A stretch of DNA of 31,279 nucleotides from a virus. Below the pieces are notes generated by a model that saw only the letters and a list, made by a program, of their open reading frames with translations, was not told the DNA's origin and ran no database searches. The position numbers and the translations under genes were made by a program. The stretch spans positions 1 through 31,279 of the IMG/VR virus record IMGVR_UViG_3300032523_000273; one strand, given 5' to 3'. Every line of letters starts with the position of its first letter. Position 1 is the stretch's first letter. Shown one piece after another: positions 14,705 to 21,248 of the stretch.

Positions 14705-15922
14705 ATGGCTATCGGTTCTAAGGTATCTGGCAACTTTAAGTCTGCTTCTGGGCTATTTGCAAAAGTAAATGGCGGTTGGAAGAAGGCTAAATTTGGCTAC
14801 ATAAAAGTTAACGGTCAGTGGCAACAATTTTGGGCAGATAAGTTAGAAGATACATTTAACAGAACAGACACAACTAACACTCTTGGAGTTGCCGAGTCTG
14901 GTCAAGCGTGGACTATCCTAAGAAGTCAATGGCGTATTAACTCTAACAACGCTAATACAACGGGAGCAAAAACAGATTATCCATTAGCCTCTATTGATGC
15001 TGGTTTTTTAGACTTTGACCTTCAAGCCAACGAGTTAACTCCAGGAACAGGTGTTGCTATCCGTGTAACGGATGCAAATAACTGGTGGGGTGTTGTTCCT
15101 TACTATAATCAAACGGCTCAAACTTATTCTTACTGCGTAGCCTCTCATCAAGAAAGTTATTGTATTGCTGCTTGTACTGAACCTGCTGGATACAACCTAG
15201 TCTGTAATCCCCCAAATGTTTCCATTTTTGAAGATATTTACGACTGGACATGTCCTGGTGGATATGAACTTGTGTATTACGATGAATGGGTTTTAATTTC
15301 TGAAGGTGCGTGTACAACAGTAGTCGTTCCAGGTGAGTGCTACAACGAATACCGCCAAAACTGTTCTTACCAATGGACAACCTCTGGAATAAGACAAGTT
15401 TGTAATCCAGGTATGACACGAATCTGTGACCCAGCCACATCTGAAACGGTCTGTGACGACGATGTGTATGAATTACAAGAAACTTACTACGAAGACTGTC
15501 CTGGTGGAGAAGTTTATGCAAAAATAGGCTATTCGCACGAGTGTTCTCCAGACGGGTTCGATAATGTTCCGTATTATGATTGTTGCCAAGCAGGTTCTGA
15601 AACTATATGTGACCAAACAGCCACAGGCACGACATATACCAACTACTACTATCTACAGGTTGTAAAGATGGTAAATGGAGTGTTTTCTGTTGTAGCAGAT
15701 GTTTCTGTTCCAGAAAGATGGTCTGCGGTAAAGGTTTCTGCAAGCAGCAACTCTTTAACTGTTAGGGCCTTTACTGATAGCATTTACACCAATCAAATTG
15801 GGACCTATTCAACCACCTCCTTCTTTGAAACTGGAACTGGTTACGGAGTTGTAGCCCGTCCAAGTAACTTTGAAGATGGACGTACAATAGGCTCACTATT
15901 TGTTAAACCGTTAGGACAATAA
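14705..15922 (+). CDS. Jelly-roll fibre protein with a 16-cysteine insert
   Basis: The 405-residue protein opens with two short repeats of the K-V-N-G-x-W kind (FAKVNGGWKKAKFGYIKVNG), common in fibre N-termini. A laminin-G/concanavalin-like jelly roll starts near residue 50 (DTFNRTDTTNTLGVAESGQ) and ends near 400. Between VTDANNWWGVVPYYNQ and YYYLQVVKMVNG, which are adjacent strands in simpler relatives, lies an insert with 16 cysteines from C144 to C302. It is rich in Tyr, Asp and Glu and holds loosely repeated CPGGYEL/CPGGEVY and CNP units. Nothing else in the window has such a cysteine content. The insert probably sits on the particle surface and may bind the host receptor. Confidence 0.75.
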   Translation: MAIGSKVSGNFKSASGLFAKVNGGWKKAKFGYIKVNGQWQQFWADKLEDTFNRTDTTNTLGVAESGQAWTILRSQWRINSNNANTTGAKTDYPLASIDAGFLDFDLQANELTPGTGVAIRVTDANNWWGVVPYYNQTAQTYSYCVASHQESYCIAACTEPAGYNLVCNPPNVSIFEDIYDWTCPGGYELVYYDEWVLISEGACTTVVVPGECYNEYRQNCSYQWTTSGIRQVCNPGMTRICDPATSETVCDDDVYELQETYYEDCPGGEVYAKIGYSHECSPDGFDNVPYYDCCQAGSETICDQTATGTTYTNYYYLQVVKMVNGVFSVVADVSVPERWSAVKVSASSNSLTVRAFTDSIYTNQIGTYSTTSFFETGTGYGVVARPSNFEDGRTIGSLFVKPLGQ

Positions 15923-15923
15923 T

Positions 15924-16205
15924 ATGGAAAAAAGACCTTGGGATATTTGGAAAGAAAAACAAGCAGGAGATTCAGTTCGTCCTTGGGATTTACTCAACCC
16001 TAAAATAGGAAGAGTAGACGAAGAAACCTTTGAATATCGGTATACTAATCACTGTCTTAACTGCCCATTTTTAATTCAAGCCACAAAAACTTGTAAGAAA
16101 TGTGGTTGCTTTATGACTAAAAAGGCTGAATTGCCTCACGCTTCATGCCCCATAGGTAAGTGGGGACCTGTTACAGTATCTACCGAAGGAGAATCAAATG
16201 AGTGA
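15924..16205 (+). CDS. Cys-rich DUF6171-like zinc-ribbon protein
   Basis: The 93-residue protein has a duplicated RPWD motif (RPWDIW and RPWDLL) and then six cysteines: C44, C47, C57, C60, C62 and C75, in the frame C..C.........C..CGC............C. The segments KKCGCFM and CPIGKW are typical of a small zinc-ribbon family often found in tailed phages near structural genes (DUF6171, as I recall). It probably holds one zinc ion through four of the cysteines. It starts one base after the fibre stop and overlaps the next gene by eight bases. The role is unknown. Confidence 0.65.
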   Translation: MEKRPWDIWKEKQAGDSVRPWDLLNPKIGRVDEETFEYRYTNHCLNCPFLIQATKTCKKCGCFMTKKAELPHASCPIGKWGPVTVSTEGESNE

Positions 16206-16434
16206 ACCAGAAGTAACTAAAAAAGTTTTACGTGAACAACCCTCTAATATGACAAAACACTTAGCGTTTATACTAGACGGAGAAGTTGTTGTTATTATGG
16301 GGACAGACGACCGACACGCTGCCGTATTTACCAGTAACCCAACCGTTGTTGAGTTTACCCGTGGTGCTGAAAACAACCCACAACTTGGTTGGAAATGGGA
16401 CGGCACAAATCTCACACCCCCAGTTAGCGAGTAA
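16198..16434 (+). CDS. Small hypothetical protein of a phage-conserved type
   Basis: The 78-residue protein has the core HLAFILDGEVVVIMGTDDRH, then AAVFTSNPTVVEF. A short protein with the form A.I.DG.VV......D.R.AA.F.S.P..V.. recurs in T4-like and freshwater phages beside fibre genes, as I remember, without a known role. It has no cysteine and no membrane segment. The C-terminal part (GWKWDGTNLTPP) is aromatic. Its ATG lies within the end of the previous gene, and GAAGGAG lies seven bases upstream of it. Confidence 0.6.
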   Translation: MSEPEVTKKVLREQPSNMTKHLAFILDGEVVVIMGTDDRHAAVFTSNPTVVEFTRGAENNPQLGWKWDGTNLTPPVSE

Positions 16435-16436
16435 CC

Positions 16437-16883
16437 ATGCCTAATTACAGAGAAGTCCGAGTATGGAGCGGTACGGAATGGGAAGCCCTTGCTATTGCCT
16501 TTCCTGATTTAACCAACTATGCACGTCTCAATGCTGCAAACACATTTACTAGTGGGGCAACCTTTAATGGTCAGATAATTAGACCTGCACAGGTCCCTTA
16601 CGCTATTGAAGTTGGCACAGTAAATTTAGCCACAACTACTGGTGGAGACTCATTAATAATTGGAACAAAAACTTTTGACGGGGGTCGTTTTAATCAAATC
16701 CCTACTGTCTTTGTTTCAGTTACCTACCCAACAACTGTTAAAAACGGGTTTGGAACAGTAAAGACAATTTCAACTTCTGCGTTTACATACGAAGTTGAAA
16801 TGGATACACCAATTACAGATGGACAAGTAGGAAACAACTACCCTCTAAAGTTAAACTACATCGCCGTTCAAATGACTGCGTAG
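16437..16883 (+). CDS. Small fibre protein with H-type-lectin-like domain
   Basis: The 148-residue protein has an N-terminal attachment segment EVRVWSGTEWEALAIAFPDL and a short collagen-free linker (LNAANTFTSGATFNGQI). Its C-terminal domain of about 90 residues holds GGRFNQIPTVFVSVTYP, a pattern of the F..(I/V)P.V.VS.. kind typical of the H-type lectin domain of phage and slime-mould adhesins, which bind GalNAc-type sugars. It probably forms trimers at a fibre tip and adds a sugar-binding function to the adsorption block. There is no cysteine. The start is two bases after the previous stop. Confidence 0.6.
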   Translation: MPNYREVRVWSGTEWEALAIAFPDLTNYARLNAANTFTSGATFNGQIIRPAQVPYAIEVGTVNLATTTGGDSLIIGTKTFDGGRFNQIPTVFVSVTYPTTVKNGFGTVKTISTSAFTYEVEMDTPITDGQVGNNYPLKLNYIAVQMTA

Positions 16884-16893
16884 GTACTTTTAA

Positions 16894-19110
16894 GTGGCAA
16901 AGTACACAGGTGCTATTTACCGTGGAGCGTATTACGGTCAAACTCCACGGTTGGTTCTCTCAGCAGAACCTATGTCTGCCGTTGCGTTGGACTATGGTCA
17001 GGTATCCGTTCAATGGACTCCTCCACAAGGAACCTTTTATAAATTTAGGTTAGTTAGAAACAACGATAATTTTCCTGAGTCCGAACAAGATGGAGTAGTT
17101 CTTTATGAACAGGCTTCAACTACAAACTTGTCTGGAAGTGTTAGTCGAAACACTTTTACAGACGGTGTGGATAACTTTCTTGACAGTAGTACTGAAAACA
17201 ATGTTCCTATTGCTGCTGGGCAGTTTATTTATTATGCCATTTGGTTGTTTACTTCTGCAAATATTTGGGTTCTTTCAGGACGTTCTTATTGCTTAATGCC
17301 TAAAAACAAGGGAACTCAAAAGACCTTGTTTGACCTACTGCCAAAAGTTTATACAAGTTCAGAACAAAGTCCCACAGGTATTTCAGACCCTTATAGTGAT
17401 TTGTACAACTTTCTTCAACCGTTCTCTTTTACTTATGACCAACTATTGACCTATTCTGAGTTGTTAGCACCATCGTATGGAAAGAAAACAACTCCTCCAC
17501 AGTTAATAAATTTATTCGCAAATCAATTAGGTATGGAACCAGAAAACGGACTACCTTTTAAAAACAGAAAAAAGTTAATAAGAGAAGCATCCTACCTTTA
17601 TAAAGGTAAGGGAACTGAGTTAGGTATTAAGGGATACGCCGAGTCTTTAACAACTTGGTCACCAACTTTAACTATCTCTCCCAATTTAATGCTAGATGTG
17701 CAAGACTCTTCTTTCTATAAATCTATTGGGCGTTGGACAAAGACACATGGAACATTAACCTCAGTAAGTAACAAGGTAGGACCTACTGGAACTAACGCTG
17801 TAGACAGGAATTACTCTGGTCGTTTTGTAACTTCAACCTCAACAGTTACGTTTAAAACAAGAACAAACAACGTAGCAACACTGACACTCAACACTGCTCA
17901 TGGATTAGATATTGGTGACGCTATTGCTATTACAGGAGTTGATTCTACATATAACGGCAATTTTACTGTCGCATCTGTCCCTTCAACCACTACATTTACT
18001 TACGCTAACACAGACGTAAATCAAGCATCAACAGCAGCCACTGGCTCTGTTTCTAAAACCTCTACTATGAGTTTAGGAAGAAATAACCCTGTTATAAATG
18101 GAATACCAGTACAACCAAGCACGTCTTATCAATTTGCTTATCATGCTGCTTCAGATTCTAACGGAAATTTAATAGCCTATGTTTATTGGTACGACTACCT
18201 TGGAGTGCAAATTAGCACCTCAGTTGAAGGAACAAGCCTTGGAACTACAGGTGTTTATCAAAGACAATCTCAAACAGTTACTTCACCCGCTACTGCGGTG
18301 TACGCAGGTATTCGGGTTGTATTTACAACACAAAACTCTTATAACCTAGACATGATTCAATTTTCACCAACTGCTACGGCAACAACGTTTGATGAAGCAA
18401 GAGCGGTAGATTTGTTTGTAACCCCACGATTCGTTAATATTTTAAGAAACCCTTCGTTTGAAACAAACGCTACGGGTTGGACAACAAACTCTTCAACTAC
18501 GAGAGACAATTCCACCGTTCCTGAAGGTTTGCCTGGTTCATATTCTTTAAGGCTATCTGGACAAACAAGCCTAAGTCTTTCAACTATATGCAATACATTG
18601 CCAACTGTTTTTAAATTAACTCAAGGCAATTGGTATGTTTTTTCTCTATATATGAAAGCATCCACCGCCTCTACTTTAACCATGACTATTGTGGCAGATG
18701 ATGACGACTCCACTTCTTTAGAAAGTGGAACTAAAACTGTTTCAGTAACTACTTCTTGGGCAAGACAATTTGTTCAAGTGTATGTTCCTGAAGGGTTATC
18801 AGTCGCCAACAACATAACAGTTACTTTTACTTTATCTGGAACTGTAGGTTCTGGGGTTAACGTTTATGTTGATAATGCTCAGTTCGAACAGGCTTTTAAA
18901 CCTACCGATTATTTTGACGGCTCATTGCCACAGGCTTCTGGCGTTTTCTGGTCTGGAACAGCCCATGCTTCATACTCATATCGCTATGACAACTGGACTA
19001 TTAAAATGGCAAGACTTCTAAACACCCTAAAATACTGGGTTCCTATGAATTCTCCATGGCGTGTTAGGTCTTATAAAGGCTTAGAAGGAACCTCCGCTAC
19101 CTTTAGTTGA
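16894..19110 (+). CDS. gpI-like tail protein with FN3 and carbohydrate-binding modules
   Basis: The 738-residue protein starts with GTG. Residues about 20-125 resemble a fibronectin-III domain (VSVQWTPPQGTFYKFRLVRN). Residues about 140-255 match a gpI-like tail protein: FDLLPKVY, LYNFLQPFSFTYDQLLTYSE, then RKKLIREASYLYKGKGTELG and IKGYAESLT. Two jelly-roll, CBM4/9-like modules follow, from about 265 and from about 518 (NPSFETNATGW). A ThrSer-rich domain of about 65 residues, with TLNTAHGLDIGDAIAITGVD, interrupts the first. gpI-type proteins join the baseplate to the fibres. The CBMs suggest a sugar-binding tail surface. No enzyme motif is visible. Confidence 0.8.
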   Translation: MAKYTGAIYRGAYYGQTPRLVLSAEPMSAVALDYGQVSVQWTPPQGTFYKFRLVRNNDNFPESEQDGVVLYEQASTTNLSGSVSRNTFTDGVDNFLDSSTENNVPIAAGQFIYYAIWLFTSANIWVLSGRSYCLMPKNKGTQKTLFDLLPKVYTSSEQSPTGISDPYSDLYNFLQPFSFTYDQLLTYSELLAPSYGKKTTPPQLINLFANQLGMEPENGLPFKNRKKLIREASYLYKGKGTELGIKGYAESLTTWSPTLTISPNLMLDVQDSSFYKSIGRWTKTHGTLTSVSNKVGPTGTNAVDRNYSGRFVTSTSTVTFKTRTNNVATLTLNTAHGLDIGDAIAITGVDSTYNGNFTVASVPSTTTFTYANTDVNQASTAATGSVSKTSTMSLGRNNPVINGIPVQPSTSYQFAYHAASDSNGNLIAYVYWYDYLGVQISTSVEGTSLGTTGVYQRQSQTVTSPATAVYAGIRVVFTTQNSYNLDMIQFSPTATATTFDEARAVDLFVTPRFVNILRNPSFETNATGWTTNSSTTRDNSTVPEGLPGSYSLRLSGQTSLSLSTICNTLPTVFKLTQGNWYVFSLYMKASTASTLTMTIVADDDDSTSLESGTKTVSVTTSWARQFVQVYVPEGLSVANNITVTFTLSGTVGSGVNVYVDNAQFEQAFKPTDYFDGSLPQASGVFWSGTAHASYSYRYDNWTIKMARLLNTLKYWVPMNSPWRVRSYKGLEGTSATFS

Positions 19111-19140
19111 TTTACTTTAAGGTCGTAGTAGACTCCCGCT

Positions 19141-19392
19141 ATGACCACATTAATTGACTTATTTATAGCAACACTTTCCACCTCATACTTCATAGGGGCG
19201 ATTGATGCTTTCTATGACTTAAAGAAACTAAAAGGGTTTGTAGCATTGGTTTTCTCAGTGCTGGCTCTTTACTTTATAGGTTACTCAGAGTATGACCTAG
19301 CCCTTATGGCAACAGCAGCAGCCTTTGCATCTTTGGCTATTATGGCAATGCTTGACCGTCCTGTAACAATTCAACCACCTCGTCGCTACTAG
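19141..19392 (+). CDS. Three-helix membrane protein, holin candidate
   Basis: The 83-residue protein has three hydrophobic segments, roughly residues 4-22, 32-48 and 53-71, joined by short polar loops, and a C-terminal tail that ends PPRRY. This size and topology, with no enzyme motif, is the usual look of small holins. No endolysin gene is adjacent, however, and the peptidoglycan-cutting domains in this window belong to the tape measure. A general membrane protein is therefore equally possible. It lies 30 bases after the last fibre gene and just before the Rossmann-like gene. No strong ribosome site is seen before the ATG. Confidence 0.5.
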   Translation: MTTLIDLFIATLSTSYFIGAIDAFYDLKKLKGFVALVFSVLALYFIGYSEYDLALMATAAAFASLAIMAMLDRPVTIQPPRRY

Positions 19393-19400
19393 GAGAAAAA

Positions 19401-19868
19401 ATGTCCCGTCTAATTGTTGTTGGAACATCAGATGATGTAGATGTAACCCACGGGTTCCGTTTACTTTTGACGCAAAAAAAGTTTACTGAAGTGCACCTTC
19501 CTTTAGCACTAGAGAACGAAACCCACGACCAAGTAATTATGGCTGCTTCAGAGTTAAACATACCTGTCTCTACTGGTTCTTCTTTAGAAGAGTTACTACA
19601 GTCGGCTGCTCCAGATGACATAGTTGCTCTTGCTTGGGATGACTCTGACGACTGTTTTGAGACAGTTGCTTGGGCACATGAAAATCGTAGAGAAATCTGG
19701 GACATATCAGATGGGTTAAACCTTGTTGATATGGAGACAGACATCCTAGAAGAACGTCTTGAAGAGGTACTGCAGGACTTTACAGAGACACTCACTGCTG
19801 TGGTCTACAAAATGGTTATGGACCAGATTGACGAACAAGGTAAGCGCAAGTACCGTCGCTCTCAATGA
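19401..19868 (+). CDS. Rossmann-like hypothetical protein
   Basis: The 155-residue protein starts MSRLIVVGTSDDVDVTHGF, a beta strand followed by a G-T-S turn and a helix, like the first unit of a Rossmann-like fold. Later strand-like segments (DDIVALAWDDSDDCFETVAW and REIWDISDGLNLVD) fit a small alpha/beta domain of the kind found in SLOG/LOG or nucleoside-processing proteins. The C-terminal 45 residues form an acidic helix that ends in a basic tail. AGGAG lies seven bases before the ATG, and the stop overlaps the initiator start (ATGA). I cannot identify active-site residues and leave the function open. Confidence 0.5.
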   Translation: MSRLIVVGTSDDVDVTHGFRLLLTQKKFTEVHLPLALENETHDQVIMAASELNIPVSTGSSLEELLQSAAPDDIVALAWDDSDDCFETVAWAHENRREIWDISDGLNLVDMETDILEERLEEVLQDFTETLTAVVYKMVMDQIDEQGKRKYRRSQ

Positions 19869-20806
19869 ACATCCCACACGACCTCCTAGAGGCGGAACTG
19901 ACCCATCATCAGTTCCGTCTCTTAGTCGTGCTGTACTCATTAGCAGACCCTGATGGGGTCGTAGAGGCTTCCGTGGCTAATCTCGGTCGCCTGACCCAGA
20001 CCAAAGCAGACTCCCATGTAAGAGCCTCTCTAAAGGTTTTAGAAACGGGGGGTTATCTCGTCGCCACGGCCCAAAAGCGTAATCGCGGTTTCTACACAAC
20101 AAAGAAGTACACGCTGCCGTCGCCTCCACAGAGTCAAGCACCGTCGCCTGTACAGAGGCGGACAACACATGGTCAAGTGCTTAAGTCATATAGTCAACAG
20201 CCATTAGTACCTAATACCAGTAAGTCAGTAAGTTATGAAAATATAAAAATACTCAAAGTAGGTGAGGAAACCATGAATAAAAGTTGGCGAGAAGAACAAG
20301 CCAAGGATGATTCAATCGGAGGCATCGGCAAGTTGGCCTCAGAGCAACCGAGGTCCACGCCCAGCAAACGGGACACAAATACCCGTGGCAAGCGACCACA
20401 GGCAGAGTGGACAGTCCGCGATGTTGCAGCAGAGTTCTCATTCCTAGTCGGTCGTAAGTTCCCGTGGCTACCAGGCACCGTGAGCGTCAACAACCTGTCA
20501 GGCGGGCTGCAGCAGATGCGGACCAGGTTCCAAACGACAGCCCTGATGGAGTTAGAGATTCTAAAGATGTTTATGGTTGATGAAAAGAACTTTAAAGACG
20601 TTGGCGATGAAGCACCGCACTTGTACAAGACATACCTTGGGATGTTCCGCACTCACATGAACAAGGCACGAGAAAACCTAGGACTCGTTAACCCAACTGA
20701 AGAAGTCGGGGACAAGTTCGTGTACGCTTCAGATGGCAGAGAATTTGATAACACAATTGTCGGTCGCAAAGCACTGGAACGTTACGAGAGGAAACTAAAT
20801 GCCTAA
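19865..20806 (+). CDS. Replication initiator-like protein with winged-helix domain
   Basis: The 313-residue protein has an N-terminal winged helix (about residues 8-85): LTHHQFRLLVVLYSLADPDG, then LGRLTQTKADSHVRASLKVL and GGYLVAT. A Pro/Gln/Ser-rich linker (about 85-175) follows, then a helical C-terminal domain with WTVRDVAAEFSFLVGRKFP and LQQMRTRFQTTALMELEI. DNA-binding N-terminus, flexible linker and partner-binding C-terminus is the layout of phage replication organisers such as lambda O, and the helicase loader and helicase lie downstream. The gene is clearly richer in G+C than its neighbours. DNA repeats and an AT-rich stretch lie in its linker, and an in-frame ATG with a good ribosome site lies at residue 137. 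Confidence 0.6.
   Translation: MNIPHDLLEAELTHHQFRLLVVLYSLADPDGVVEASVANLGRLTQTKADSHVRASLKVLETGGYLVATAQKRNRGFYTTKKYTLPSPPQSQAPSPVQRRTTHGQVLKSYSQQPLVPNTSKSVSYENIKILKVGEETMNKSWREEQAKDDSIGGIGKLASEQPRSTPSKRDTNTRGKRPQAEWTVRDVAAEFSFLVGRKFPWLPGTVSVNNLSGGLQQMRTRFQTTALMELEILKMFMVDEKNFKDVGDEAPHLYKTYLGMFRTHMNKARENLGLVNPTEEVGDKFVYASDGREFDNTIVGRKALERYERKLNA
19888..19922 (+). repeat. Strong inverted repeat near the start of the initiator gene
   Basis: AGAGGCGGAACTGA (19888-19901) pairs with TCAGTTCCGTCTCT (19909-19922) across a CCCATCA loop: 14 pairs with a single G-T. It begins 24 bases into the gene. Nothing comparable is seen near other starts in the window. As RNA it could lower translation of the gene; as DNA it could bind a dimeric winged-helix protein. 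The AGAGGCGGA arm recurs once at 20154-20162. Confidence 0.7.
20117..20157 (+). repeat. Pair of 17-bp direct repeats, iteron-like
   Basis: CCGTCGCCTCCACAGAG (20117-20133) and CCGTCGCCTGTACAGAG (20141-20157) match at 15 of 17 positions with a 24-base period. Shorter partial copies are CCGTCGCT at 19853 and CGTCGCC at 20059. The repeats encode PSPPQS and PSPVQR in the initiator linker. They may be binding sites for the initiator itself, as in lambda O. A plain Pro-rich protein repeat is the alternative. Confidence 0.5.
20181..20260 (+). other. AT-rich stretch, possible DNA-unwinding element
   Basis: Only 22 of 80 bases are G or C (27.5%), against more than half in the flanking parts of the same gene. 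It contains repeated TAAGT(C) units (TTAAGTCA, AGTAAGTCAGTAAGTTA) and ends in AAAATATAAAAAT. It directly follows the direct repeats, so iterons plus an AT-rich region form a plausible origin. A promoter for the downstream internal start is another option. Confidence 0.4.
20258..20275 (+). promoter_or_regulatory. Internal ribosome site and in-frame ATG in the initiator gene
   Basis: AGTAGGTGAGGAAACCATG has GTGAGG six bases before an in-frame ATG at 20273 (residue 137 of the initiator). Starting there would give a 177-residue protein made of the C-terminal domain without the winged helix. This ribosome site is better than the one at the full-length start, which has none. The short form is inferred. 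Confidence 0.45.
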
Positions 20807-20969
20807 GTATGATTTTAAATGCGATACCTGCGAAGACAGTATTGTTGAAATGCACATGTCCTATGACGTTACAGAGCGACCTAACTGTGACCGTTGTGGC
20901 AATCCTATGAGTAAAGTATTCACACCACCTGCAGTTCAATTTAAAGGCGGAGGGTGGGGCGGACAATGA
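20799..20969 (+). CDS. FmdB-like small zinc-ribbon protein
   Basis: This 56-residue gene overlaps the end of the initiator gene by eight bases. It starts MPKYDFKCDTCEDS and has four cysteines, C8, C11, C30 and C33, in the frame Y.F.C..C......C..CG, ending in FKGGGWGGQ. This matches the FmdB/CxxC-CxxC family of small zinc ribbons, whose C-terminus has a similar FKG.GW segment. Such proteins are often regulatory or assist in complex formation, but their exact task in phages is unknown. AGAGGAAACTA lies just before the ATG. The next gene overlaps its stop (ATGA). Confidence 0.75.
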   Translation: MPKYDFKCDTCEDSIVEMHMSYDVTERPNCDRCGNPMSKVFTPPAVQFKGGGWGGQ

Positions 20970-21049
20970 ACCTAGTTCTTATTATTGGGATTTTAATTGG
21001 TATTCCAGTTGGGATGCTTGTACATACGTGGGTGGAAAAAGATGGCTAA
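20966..21049 (+). CDS. 27-residue single-pass membrane protein
   Basis: The start overlaps the FmdB-like stop (ATGA) and the frame encodes 27 residues: a hydrophobic helix (LVLIIGILIGIPVGMLV) and a short tail HTWVEKDG. The stop lies inside the next gene, so the three genes are chained by overlaps. The chain of overlaps and the clean transmembrane segment argue for a real microprotein. The function is unknown; it might anchor a replication factor or belong to membrane control. It could still be a chance frame. Confidence 0.45.
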   Translation: MNLVLIIGILIGIPVGMLVHTWVEKDG

Positions 21050-21248
21050 GAAGAAAAAAGTTGACCTTCCAGTATTCACCATGGTTGATATGCCCAAATG
21101 GAAAGCAAAGATTTGCGACATTGTTGTAAGTATTCTTTTTCCAGGCGAACAGTATTTTGTATTAACAATTCAGAGCACACACATGACCACAGATGGCAAA
21201 GGCAAGTACACCGACGACCGAGGGGTAACAGTTGACCTATCAAGTTGA
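21042..21248 (+). CDS. Small basic hypothetical protein
   Basis: From the ATG at 21042 the gene encodes 68 residues (MAKKKKVDLPVFTMVDM...). The same frame is open upstream to a TTG at 20997, but that part overlaps the 27-residue gene and lacks a ribosome site, so the ATG is preferred. The protein has a Lys-rich start and then strand-like segments (VVSILFPGEQYFVLTIQSTH), with no cysteine cluster. The end overlaps the loader gene by 17 bases. No family is recognised. Its place suggests a role in the replication operon. Confidence 0.55.
   Translation: MAKKKKVDLPVFTMVDMPKWKAKICDIVVSILFPGEQYFVLTIQSTHMTTDGKGKYTDDRGVTVDLSS

Noticed and set aside
15134-15610. Diversity-generating retroelement target in the cysteine-rich fibre
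   Set aside because: No reverse transcriptase, template repeat or second copy of this region is seen in the window.
20997-21041. Upstream TTG start of the small basic gene
   Set aside because: It overlaps the 27-residue membrane gene and lacks a ribosome site; the ATG at 21042 gives a sensible MAKKKK start.
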